From 20-14-all-45-10 sp964435965 (GTDB taxonomy: Bacteria > Chloroflexota > Dehalococcoidia > GIF9 > AB-539-J10), in NCBI GenBank assembly GCA_964435965.1, contig CAYTBB010000069.1:1-6645 (forward strand): DNA of 6,645 bases, written 5' to 3'. A program made the position numbers and the translations under genes. Every line of letters begins with the position of its first letter. Position 1 is the stretch's first letter. The notes beneath the pieces were generated by a model. The model saw only the letters and a program-made list of their open reading frames with translations. It had not been told where the DNA came from and searched no databases. Below are positions 1-5,208 of the stretch, piece after piece.

Positions 1-18
1 TGCCTGATTTATCAGGCA
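1..18. repeat. Perfect palindrome, left member of an opposed pair
   Basis: TGCCTGAT at 1-8 is perfectly complementary to ATCAGGCA at 11-18, with only TT between them, so a realistic hairpin has a 7-bp stem and a 4-base loop. It starts at the first base of the window, so its left end may be cut off. Its centre (GATTTATC) resembles the centre of the neighbouring palindrome read on the other strand (AATTTATT). The two therefore look like related units in opposite orientation, as in bacterial REP/BIME elements. It lies downstream of argD. No T-run follows it inside the window, so it is not a clear rho-independent terminator. Confidence 0.7.
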
Positions 19-19
19 C

Positions 20-43
20 AGTCGCCCAATAAATTGGGCAACT
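20..43 (-). repeat. Palindrome, right member of an opposed pair; hairpin favoured in the argD-sense RNA
   Basis: GCCCAAT at 24-30 pairs with ATTGGGC at 33-39. The stem extends outward to 20-30 with 33-43, with one non-Watson-Crick position (23 with 40). On the top strand that position is a C-A mismatch. In RNA read in the argD direction it becomes a G-U pair, giving an uninterrupted 11-bp stem. Any RNA function would therefore fit the bottom strand, about 70 bases after the argD stop, for example 3'-end protection or attenuation of read-through. No U-tract follows it, so a classic intrinsic terminator is not supported. Confidence 0.65.
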
Positions 44-59
44 ACATTTTTAAACACCC

Positions 60-127
60 TCTCATTATAAGAAGCTGCGAAGCGATTCCAGATGTGATGA
101 GATTGCTTCGCTACGCTCGCAATGACA
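60..127. repeat. Dispersed-type intergenic repeat with internal inverted arms, overlapping the argD stop
   Basis: The bottom strand begins TGTCATTGCGAGCGTAGC and continues with GAAGCAATCTC. I recognise this from memory as the kind of sequence present in many copies between genes in diverse bacterial genomes; copy number here is unknown. GCGAAGCGAT at 77-86 pairs with ATTGCTTCGC at 102-111 (one G-T pair on the top strand). An alternative outer pair is TCTCAT at 60-65 with ATGAGA at 97-102. There is no ORF for a transposase, so this would be a non-autonomous, MITE- or REP-like unit. Its right end encodes the final residues and the TAG of argD. The left boundary is uncertain; I set it at the outer inverted arm. 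Confidence 0.6.
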
Positions 128-1304
128 TTAAAGTATTCTCTAAAATGTCAATTGCCTTGTCCACCTCCCTTTCGGTAATAATGAGGGGGGGCATAAATCG
201 GATAGTGTTTGGCTTCACTTTGTTAACTAACAAGCCCCTTTTTAAACAAGCCAAGGCTATTTCCTCAGCGATTTCACCCTTGAATTCCAAAGCTATTAGG
301 AGTCCTCGACCCCTCACCCGAGTGATGAAATCAAATTGCTGCTTCAAGCTCTCCAGCTTAGCCATAAAATACTTTCCCCCCTGTTTAACCTTTCCTGGTA
401 TATCATGCTCGAGGATGTATTTCACGGTGGCGTAAGCAGCAGCGCAAACCAGGGGGTTGCCGCCAAAGGTAGAACCATGTTCACCAGGGGCAAAGACGGA
501 AACGTGCTCTTTGGCTAAGAAAGCGCCAATGGGCACACCACTGCCCAATCCCTTAGCTAGGGTCATTATATCTGGCTCCACATTATATTGCTCGTAGGCA
601 AAAAGCGTTCCTGTGCGACCGATGCCTGTCTGAATTTCATCCAGAATAAGAAGGATACCCTTTTCGTGACACCATTCCTCTACCTCCTTAAGGTAGTTGT
701 CGTCTGGCACATTGACTCCGCCTTCTCCCTGGATTGGTTCTAGCATTACACCACAGGTGCGAGCGGTAGTGGCTACTTTGATTTTTTCTACATCGTTGTA
801 AGCAACATTGATGAAGCCGGTCGGCAAAGGTATGTAGGGCTGCTGGAATTTACTCTGCCCCGTGGCAGCAGTCATAGCTAAAGTTCGCCCGTGGAAGGAA
901 TTATGAGTGGTGATAATATCATAAGCACCGTTAAGGTGGAGCTTGCCATATCTGCGGGCTAATTTCACAGCTCCCTCGTTAGCCTCAGCGCCACTATTGC
1001 AAAAGAAAACCTTATCGAGACAACTATTCTGTATCAGGATTTGGGCTAATTGTATCTGCGGAATGGTATAAAATTGATTCGACGCCTGTATAAGATTTCT
1101 GGCCTGCCTCTCCAAAGCTTCAACTACCACTGGCGGGCAATGACCGAGGCTATCAACTGCCCAACCACCGACAAGGTCGAGGTATTTTTTGCCCTGATCG
1201 TCCCAGACCCAAGCTCCTTCACCACGAACCAAAGTCAAAGGAAACCTGTTAAACGTTCTCAGAAACAACTTTTGCTCTAATTCTTGCCAGTTATCGTGGT
1301 ACAA
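111..1304 (-). CDS. argD: Acetylornithine aminotransferase, PLP-dependent class III
   Basis: ArgD transfers an amino group from glutamate to N-acetylglutamate semialdehyde to make N-acetylornithine, in the cytoplasm, using pyridoxal phosphate. Class III aminotransferase motifs are all present. Numbered from the start chosen here they are NSGAEANE (103-110, phosphate-binding), HNSFHGRT (134-141), ILDEIQTGIGRTG (cofactor Asp222), AKGLGSGVPIGA (Schiff-base Lys251) and STFGGNPL (278-285). I chose the TTG at 1304-1302, giving 397 residues, because GGAGG at 1317-1313 lies 8 bases before it and the protein then begins M-Y-H-D-N-W-Q-E-L-E, a normal family start. A GTG at 1319 (402 residues) has AAGGAGG 12 bases upstream. 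The ATG at 1367 (418 residues) would overlap argB by 77 bases and adds an unlikely leader. The last residues (about M-S-L-R-A) and the stop come from a repeat. Succinyldiaminopimelate transamination is a possible second activity, as in other ArgD proteins. Confidence 0.93.
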   Translation of the reverse strand: MYHDNWQELEQKLFLRTFNRFPLTLVRGEGAWVWDDQGKKYLDLVGGWAVDSLGHCPPVVVEALERQARNLIQASNQFYTIPQIQLAQILIQNSCLDKVFFCNSGAEANEGAVKLARRYGKLHLNGAYDIITTHNSFHGRTLAMTAATGQSKFQQPYIPLPTGFINVAYNDVEKIKVATTARTCGVMLEPIQGEGGVNVPDDNYLKEVEEWCHEKGILLILDEIQTGIGRTGTLFAYEQYNVEPDIMTLAKGLGSGVPIGAFLAKEHVSVFAPGEHGSTFGGNPLVCAAAYATVKYILEHDIPGKVKQGGKYFMAKLESLKQQFDFITRVRGRGLLIALEFKGEIAEEIALACLKRGLLVNKVKPNTIRFMPPLIITEREVDKAIDILENTLMSLRA

Positions 1305-2070
1305 TGCTTGTTCCTCCACTCTCTTTTTCAACCTCCTTGAGCAAAGCGTGAGGCATTCTGCCGTCAATGATGCGTGCCACAGGCACTGTAGTCAAGGCTT
1401 TGAGGCTAGCCTCTATTTTAGGGAGCATTCCACCGGAGATTATGCCGTTGGTAAGCATTTTTCTCGCCTCAGCAACACTAAGCCGGGATAGCGTTTTGCC
1501 TGAGTCATCGTAAATGCCAGCAACATCGGTCAAAAATATAAGCTTCTCAGCAGCCAAGGCAGCGGCAATTTCTCCAGCAGCAGCATCCCCATTAATATTA
1601 AGCAGCATTGTCCTGTTCCCAACTAAGCCAAAACTCACTGGTGCCACCACGGGCATATAGCCTTTTTCCAATAACATCCTTAAAGGGCTGGGGTCAACAG
1701 CCACAATCTCACCAACATAACTTAGTTCAGGGTTCTTCATAGTTGACCAGAGCAAATTGCCATCAGCACCGCTTAAACCAATTGCCTTCCCCTCCAAAGC
1801 TTGAATGGCTACTACCAATTCTTTATTAACTAAGCCGGCAAACACTGCCGCCACTACCTTTAAAGTCTCACCATCGGTAACTCTTAATCCTTTTATGAAG
1901 CTGGTGGAGATACCAAGCCTGGAAAGCCACTCAGAAGCCACTTGCCCACCACCATGAACCACAACTAGGGATTTTCCTTGTTTTTGAAGCTCTACCAGGT
2001 CTTCCAAGGTGGTGTCCTGATTGCCCAAAATGCTGCCACCAATCTTTACTACGATAGTATTCTTCTGCAT
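1291..2070 (-). CDS. argB: Acetylglutamate kinase, short (E. coli-like) form
   Basis: ArgB phosphorylates the gamma-carboxyl of N-acetylglutamate with ATP, the second step of arginine synthesis, in the cytoplasm. It is a 259-residue amino-acid-kinase-fold protein with all the usual signatures: VVKIGGS (Lys9, then 11-GGS-13), VVHGGGQVA (39-GGG region), GLRVTDGETL (Arg63, substrate binding), NINGDAAAGEIA (Asn160, Asp162), FLTDVAGIYDD (Asp182) and ISGGMLPKIEAS (Lys218). The start ATG shares its A with the argJ TAA stop, so the genes overlap by one base. There is no convincing Shine-Dalgarno, so argB probably depends on coupling to argJ translation. An in-frame TAG at 2088-2086 rules out a longer N-terminus. 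The protein therefore lacks the N-terminal helix that makes arginine-sensitive kinases hexameric. Confidence 0.95.
   Translation of the reverse strand: MQKNTIVVKIGGSILGNQDTTLEDLVELQKQGKSLVVVHGGGQVASEWLSRLGISTSFIKGLRVTDGETLKVVAAVFAGLVNKELVVAIQALEGKAIGLSGADGNLLWSTMKNPELSYVGEIVAVDPSPLRMLLEKGYMPVVAPVSFGLVGNRTMLLNINGDAAAGEIAAALAAEKLIFLTDVAGIYDDSGKTLSRLSVAEARKMLTNGIISGGMLPKIEASLKALTTVPVARIIDGRMPHALLKEVEKESGGTSIVPR
1313..1317 (-). promoter_or_regulatory. Ribosome binding site that decides the argD start
   Basis: GGAGG on the bottom strand is followed by 8 bases and then TTG at 1304-1302. It lies inside the last codons of argB. A second, longer match (AAGGAGG at 1338-1332) is 12 bases before a GTG at 1319, so the two starts differ by five residues. 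The spacing favours TTG. Both sites place initiation within the argB coding sequence, consistent with translational coupling. Confidence 0.55.
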
Positions 2071-3269
2071 TACGTTGAATAAGCGCTATTTATAGTAACA
2101 TACTCCTCAGATAGGTCACAGCCCCAAGCAGTAGCCCTGGCCTCTCCTAAGTTTAGGCATACCTTGATAATCACGCTATCACTGTTGCTCAAGGCTATTT
2201 TCATTTCTTTCTTGTTGAAGGGTGCGGAGCAACCTTGCTTCATGACGCAAGTGTCGTTCAAATAGACATCCAGTTTGCCTTCTATTAGCTCTATCCCACT
2301 TCTTCCTAGAGCAGCAACGATGCGCCCCCAATTAGGGTCATTACCATGTATGGCTGCTTTCACCAGCGGCGAGCTAACAATAGTCCGAACTGCCTGGCGA
2401 GCTTCAGCCTGCTTTATAGCTCCTTCCACGGTAACTTCTATAAGCTTGGTGGCCCCTTCGCCATCTCGAGCGATCGACTTAGCCAAATAAGTGCAAACCT
2501 CATCCAAAGCCTCTTGGAAAGCTTCACCATTGCCAAAGGTGATGATTTTATTACCAGCCAAACCGTTAGCTAGTAAAAATATACAATCGCTGGGACTGGT
2601 GTCACCATCAATGCTAACCATGTTAAAAGAGGTATCTACTGCCTCCCGCAGTGATGATTGTAAAAAGTCGGCATCTACTAGGGCATCAGTGGCTATAAAG
2701 CAGAGCATAGTAGCTAGATTAGGGTGGATCATGCCTGCCCCTTTAGCTACCCCAGCGATGATGAATTTACTTCCTTCCACATCAACCCTAACTGCTATTT
2801 CCTTAGGCCTGGTATCGGTAGTCATTATTGCCTTAGTAAAAGCGTGACCTCCATCTTCATTAAGTTCTGTCTCTTTAATTCCATATCTTATACGATCCAT
2901 AGGCAGTGGTATCCCAGTCATGCCAGTGCTAGCTACAAGGACATCTTCATCCTTGATAGCTAACTTTCTCGCTGTTAAGCTCGCCATTTCTGAGGCAGCG
3001 GCTATGCCTTGCTCACCAAGGCAGGCATTGGCACATCCTGAATTTACCACGATTGCCTGTGCTTGTCTTTTAATTAGCCTTCTTTGGCATAGAATAACTG
3101 GCGCTGATTTAATCCGATTAGTGGTAAAGAAGCCGACAGCGATACAGGGCATCTCAGAGTAAAGAATGGCTAAATCAAGCTCATCCTTGGTCTTTATCCC
3201 AGCGTGAATTGCTCCAGCTAGAAACCCTTTTGCTGAGGTAATAGTGCCTGAGGAGATTAATTCAAACAT
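2070..3269 (-). CDS. argJ: Glutamate N-acetyltransferase / ornithine acetyltransferase ArgJ
   Basis: ArgJ moves the acetyl group from N-acetylornithine to glutamate, closing the cyclic arginine pathway; some members also acetylate glutamate from acetyl-CoA. The 399-residue protein is full length. It is an Ntn-type enzyme that cleaves itself between Ala and Thr. The conserved block KGAGMIHPNLATML places the cleavage at Ala186-Thr187, with Thr187 as the new N-terminal nucleophile of the beta chain. VASTGMTGIPLP (112-123) matches the oxyanion-hole region. The C-terminus W-G-C-D-L-S...EEYVTINSAYST is the family's usual ending, so nothing is missing. Whether it is mono- or bifunctional cannot be read from sequence; no argA-like gene is in the window. 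Start ATG at 3269 has a weak AAAGG (3278-3274) four bases upstream. It is the first gene of the bottom-strand unit. Confidence 0.95.
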   Translation of the reverse strand: MFELISSGTITSAKGFLAGAIHAGIKTKDELDLAILYSEMPCIAVGFFTTNRIKSAPVILCQRRLIKRQAQAIVVNSGCANACLGEQGIAAASEMASLTARKLAIKDEDVLVASTGMTGIPLPMDRIRYGIKETELNEDGGHAFTKAIMTTDTRPKEIAVRVDVEGSKFIIAGVAKGAGMIHPNLATMLCFIATDALVDADFLQSSLREAVDTSFNMVSIDGDTSPSDCIFLLANGLAGNKIITFGNGEAFQEALDEVCTYLAKSIARDGEGATKLIEVTVEGAIKQAEARQAVRTIVSSPLVKAAIHGNDPNWGRIVAALGRSGIELIEGKLDVYLNDTCVMKQGCSAPFNKKEMKIALSNSDSVIIKVCLNLGEARATAWGCDLSEEYVTINSAYST

Positions 3270-3295
3270 AAAACCTTTGGCTATAAAAAGTTAAT

Positions 3296-3315
3296 TAATA
3301 CTATAGCACGTATTA
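3296..3315. promoter_or_regulatory. Perfect dyad TAATAC-N8-GTATTA over the argJ -10, candidate operator
   Basis: TAATAC at 3296-3301 is exactly complementary to GTATTA at 3310-3315, with 8 bases between. It covers the candidate -10 hexamer of argJ, a position where a bound repressor would block initiation. It does not match the ArgR box (TGAAT-N4-ATTCA type), so no regulator is named. A chance 6-bp dyad in AT-rich DNA is possible. Confidence 0.35.
3300..3308 (-). promoter_or_regulatory. Candidate extended -10 promoter for argJ-argB-argD
   Basis: The bottom strand reads TGC-TATAGT, a TGn extended -10 with a 5-of-6 match to TATAAT. The -35 region is poor (GTGAAT with an 18-base spacer, 3 of 6), which is usual for extended -10 promoters. 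Initiation near 3293 would give a leader of about 24 bases before the argJ ATG. A 6-bp dyad overlaps it. This is assigned by eye. Confidence 0.5.
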
Positions 3316-3329
3316 CTTTATCTATTCAC

Positions 3330-3358
3330 TTTACCTTTTGGGGTTTGCGATGTAAAAT
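3330..3358 (+). promoter_or_regulatory. Candidate promoter for the yebC-ruvC-ruvA-degV-uvrB unit
   Basis: TTTACC (3330-3335, 4 of 6 to TTGACA) is separated by exactly 17 bases from TAAAAT (3353-3358, 5 of 6 to TATAAT). Initiation would fall near 3365, leaving a leader of only about 11 bases that begins at or within the Shine-Dalgarno. No Gram-positive SOS box (GAAC-N4-GTTC) is visible in the intergenic region. Confidence 0.4.
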
Positions 3359-3364
3359 CAATTT

Positions 3365-3370
3365 AAGGAG
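3365..3370 (+). promoter_or_regulatory. Ribosome binding site of yebC
   Basis: AAGGAG, five bases before the ATG at 3376, is the clearest Shine-Dalgarno in the top-strand unit and fixes the yebC start. The downstream genes ruvC, ruvA and degV have no comparable site and start at or inside the preceding stop. Confidence 0.8.
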
Positions 3371-3375
3371 TAACT

Positions 3376-4128
3376 ATGTCGGGACATTCTAAGTGGTCAC
3401 AGATTAAACGGCAGAAAGGGGTAGCTGATGCCAGGCGGGGGGAGTTATTTACCAAGCTTGCTCGGGAAATAATGGTGGCGGTGAGACAGGGCGGGCCCAA
3501 TTCAGAAAGCAATTTCCAGTTAAGGTTAGCAGTGCAGAAGGCCCGTGATAATAACATGCCCTTGGAGAATATTGACCGGGCTATAAAGCGTGCCGGCGGT
3601 GGAGTTGAGGTAGCTGATTTAGCCGAGGTAACCCTTGAAGGCTACGGACCGAACAGCGTGGCGGTTTTGGTAGCAGCATTGACCAACAATCGTAACCGTA
3701 CCATTCAGGATGTGCGTCGCCTTTTCATACGCCATGGTGGTAATCTGGGTGAGAGTGGCTGTGTCTCATGGCTCTTTGAAAGTAAAGGAGTAATTACTGT
3801 AGAAAGCGATGGCTCGGATGCTGAAGAAATAGCCTTGCAGGCTATTGATGCTGGAGCCGAAGATGTTAAGACGGAAAAGGGCTATATTGAAATCTACACT
3901 CAACCACAGGATTTGGAAAAGGTAAGAAAAGCCATTGAAGAGGGAAAACATATAATCTCTGCAGAACTCTCCCTGATACCTAAAACGACAATGTTATTGG
4001 ATGAAAAGGAAGCAGCTCAGGCATTGAGCCTCCTCGACCATCTCGAGGAGTTAGATGATGTACAACATGTGTTCTCCAATGTTGACTTCTCTGATGCCAC
4101 TCTAGAGAAGCTGCGCGGTCAAGCATAG
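3376..4128 (+). CDS. yebC: YebC/PmpR family (TACO1-like) protein
   Basis: At 250 residues this is the full usual length of the family. It opens with the hallmark MSGHSKWSQIKRQKGVADA and continues with LFTKLAREIMVAVRQGG, the NFQLRLAVQKARDNNMP block, the LEGYGP turn, TNNRNRT and RHGGNLGESGCVSWLFE, all conserved in order. Older annotation calls these proteins transcriptional regulators (PmpR in Pseudomonas). The mitochondrial homologue TACO1 and more recent bacterial work point to a role in translation, helping ribosomes through difficult, proline-rich stretches. No DNA-binding helix-turn-helix is obvious. It leads the top-strand unit with a strong Shine-Dalgarno, and its stop is one base before ruvC. 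yebC next to ruvC is a widely conserved arrangement in bacteria. Confidence 0.95.
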   Translation: MSGHSKWSQIKRQKGVADARRGELFTKLAREIMVAVRQGGPNSESNFQLRLAVQKARDNNMPLENIDRAIKRAGGGVEVADLAEVTLEGYGPNSVAVLVAALTNNRNRTIQDVRRLFIRHGGNLGESGCVSWLFESKGVITVESDGSDAEEIALQAIDAGAEDVKTEKGYIEIYTQPQDLEKVRKAIEEGKHIISAELSLIPKTTMLLDEKEAAQALSLLDHLEELDDVQHVFSNVDFSDATLEKLRGQA

Positions 4129-4129
4129 C

Positions 4130-4630
4130 ATGCGCATTCTTGGCATTGACCCCGGGACTATAAAGTTAGGCTATGGTGTGGTGGATGCTGAGGAAGAGAT
4201 ACAGATGGTGGATTGTGGGGTACTCAATTTGCCTCCTCGAATGCCTATAGAGGAAAGATTGTGCTCTTTATATGTCGGATTAAGCGAAATTATTGCCAAA
4301 CATAGGCCAGACGAGGTGGCTATTGAAGAGCCTTTTATCGGCCGTAATGTACACTCAGCGTTGGCTATTGGCCGGGCGGAAGCTGTTGCCATTTTGACAA
4401 CAGCTAACCAAGGATTACCCATCCATTATTATTCACCAGCCCAGGTAAAGCGGCAGGTAGCTGGCTACGGGCGAAGCGATAAACAGCAAGTACAGGAAAT
4501 GGTGAAAATCCAGCTTGGACTTCCTCAGCTTCCTCAGCCTAGTGATGCTGCCGATGCCTTGGCTATAGCCATTTGTCATATTCAGCAGAGCCGCCTTAAT
4601 GGGTGGCTCGCTAAACAGATATCGAAATGA
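4130..4630 (+). CDS. ruvC: Crossover junction endodeoxyribonuclease RuvC
   Basis: RuvC is the dimeric, Mg-dependent nuclease that nicks Holliday junctions symmetrically after RuvAB-driven branch migration. The 166-residue protein has the four catalytic acids of the RNase H-like fold: Asp7 (GIDPG), Glu66 (VAIEEPF), and Asp139 and Asp142 (SDAADALAIAICH). The DNA-binding stretches IGRNVHSALAIGRAEAV and YSPAQVKRQVAGYGRSDKQQV are intact. Against the E. coli numbering as I remember it, the last two acids are shifted by one. This fits a small change in the linker at 131-137, where a 9-base sequence is exactly duplicated in tandem. The ATG is one base after the yebC stop without a clear Shine-Dalgarno, so it is probably translated by coupling. 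Confidence 0.96.
   Translation: MRILGIDPGTIKLGYGVVDAEEEIQMVDCGVLNLPPRMPIEERLCSLYVGLSEIIAKHRPDEVAIEEPFIGRNVHSALAIGRAEAVAILTTANQGLPIHYYSPAQVKRQVAGYGRSDKQQVQEMVKIQLGLPQLPQPSDAADALAIAICHIQQSRLNGWLAKQISK
4520..4537 (+). repeat. Tandem 9-bp duplication inside ruvC
   Basis: CTTCCTCAG occurs twice head to tail, in frame, encoding Leu-Pro-Gln twice (residues 131-136), immediately before the catalytic Asp139/Asp142 motif. Changes in copy number would keep frame but alter the linker by three residues each. Confidence 0.8.
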
Positions 4631-5208
4631 TAGCTACTCTAGAAGGGACACTGGAATATCGGGGCGTTGACTCGGTCATCATCAATGTGGGTGGCATAGG
4701 CTTTCAGGTGCATGTTCCCGGCTCAACTTTAAGTCAACTGGGAGCCATCAACGATAAAGTCTCCCTTTATACTCATCTCCACCTGAGAGAGGATAATGTC
4801 TCTCTCTATGGCTTTGCCTCTGAGGAAGAGCTAGGTTTGTTCAAGAACCTCATTTCTGTCTCAGGAATTGGCCCCAAGGCAGCTTTAGCGTTGCTGTCTG
4901 CCTTGAATCCTGAGCAACTTGCCATGGCTATCACTGGCGGTAATGTGGATGTTATCAGCCAGGTGCCTGGCATTGGCAAAAAAATAGCCGGCCGCCTAGT
5001 TGTCGAGCTAAAAGGCAAGCTAGAGAGGGAATGGAAAGGGGCAGTCTTGCCTTTAGCTGCAGAAAATACTGATGCCATAGCTGCCTTAGCCAACTTAGGC
5101 TATTCCCTAAGGGAAGCCACTCAGGCCGTCTCTAATCTCCCAGATTCATCAGACTTGACCTTAGAGGAAAAGGTTAGAATGGCACTGCAACAGTTGGCGG
5201 CAAAATGA
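4627..5208 (+). CDS. ruvA: Holliday junction branch-migration protein RuvA
   Basis: RuvA binds the four-way junction as one or two tetramers and loads the RuvB motor. The 193-residue protein shows the three normal domains. An OB-fold occupies residues 1 to about 65 (MIATLEGTLEYRG, then GIGFQVHVP and THLHLREDNVSLYGF). Two helix-hairpin-helix motifs follow (VSGIGPKAALALL about 78-90 and VPGIGKKIAGRLV about 113-125). The C-terminal RuvB-binding domain (about 147-193, AIAALANLGYSLREATQAV) comes after an acidic/hydrophilic linker. Its ATG overlaps the ruvC stop as ATGA (4 bases), so the two are translationally coupled. The partner ruvB is not next to it in this window. Length and domain content are complete. 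Confidence 0.96.
   Translation: MIATLEGTLEYRGVDSVIINVGGIGFQVHVPGSTLSQLGAINDKVSLYTHLHLREDNVSLYGFASEEELGLFKNLISVSGIGPKAALALLSALNPEQLAMAITGGNVDVISQVPGIGKKIAGRLVVELKGKLEREWKGAVLPLAAENTDAIAALANLGYSLREATQAVSNLPDSSDLTLEEKVRMALQQLAAK

Noticed and set aside
1..45. Rho-independent terminator for argD
   Set aside because: The hairpins are good, but neither is followed by a T-run in the argD direction within the window.
1..127. CRISPR array
   Set aside because: There are no regularly spaced identical repeats with unique spacers; the palindromes differ from each other and are adjacent.
34..435. Top-strand 133-codon open frame over the argD 3' end
   Set aside because: It is antisense to clear argD sequence, has no Shine-Dalgarno, and its N-terminus is translated repeat DNA.
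2099..2113. GAGGAG followed by ATG on the bottom strand near the end of argJ, as a start or ribosome site for argB
   Set aside because: The spacing is only about one base, the ATG is out of frame with argB and reaches a stop after two more codons, and the site is too far from the argB ATG.
3322..3331. Possible ARG box (TGAAT half site on the bottom strand, upstream of the argJ -10)
   Set aside because: Only one half matches; the expected ATTCA partner after four bases is absent.
3270..3375. SOS (LexA) operator upstream of yebC
   Set aside because: No GAAC-N4-GTTC or CTGT-N8-ACAG match is visible on either strand.
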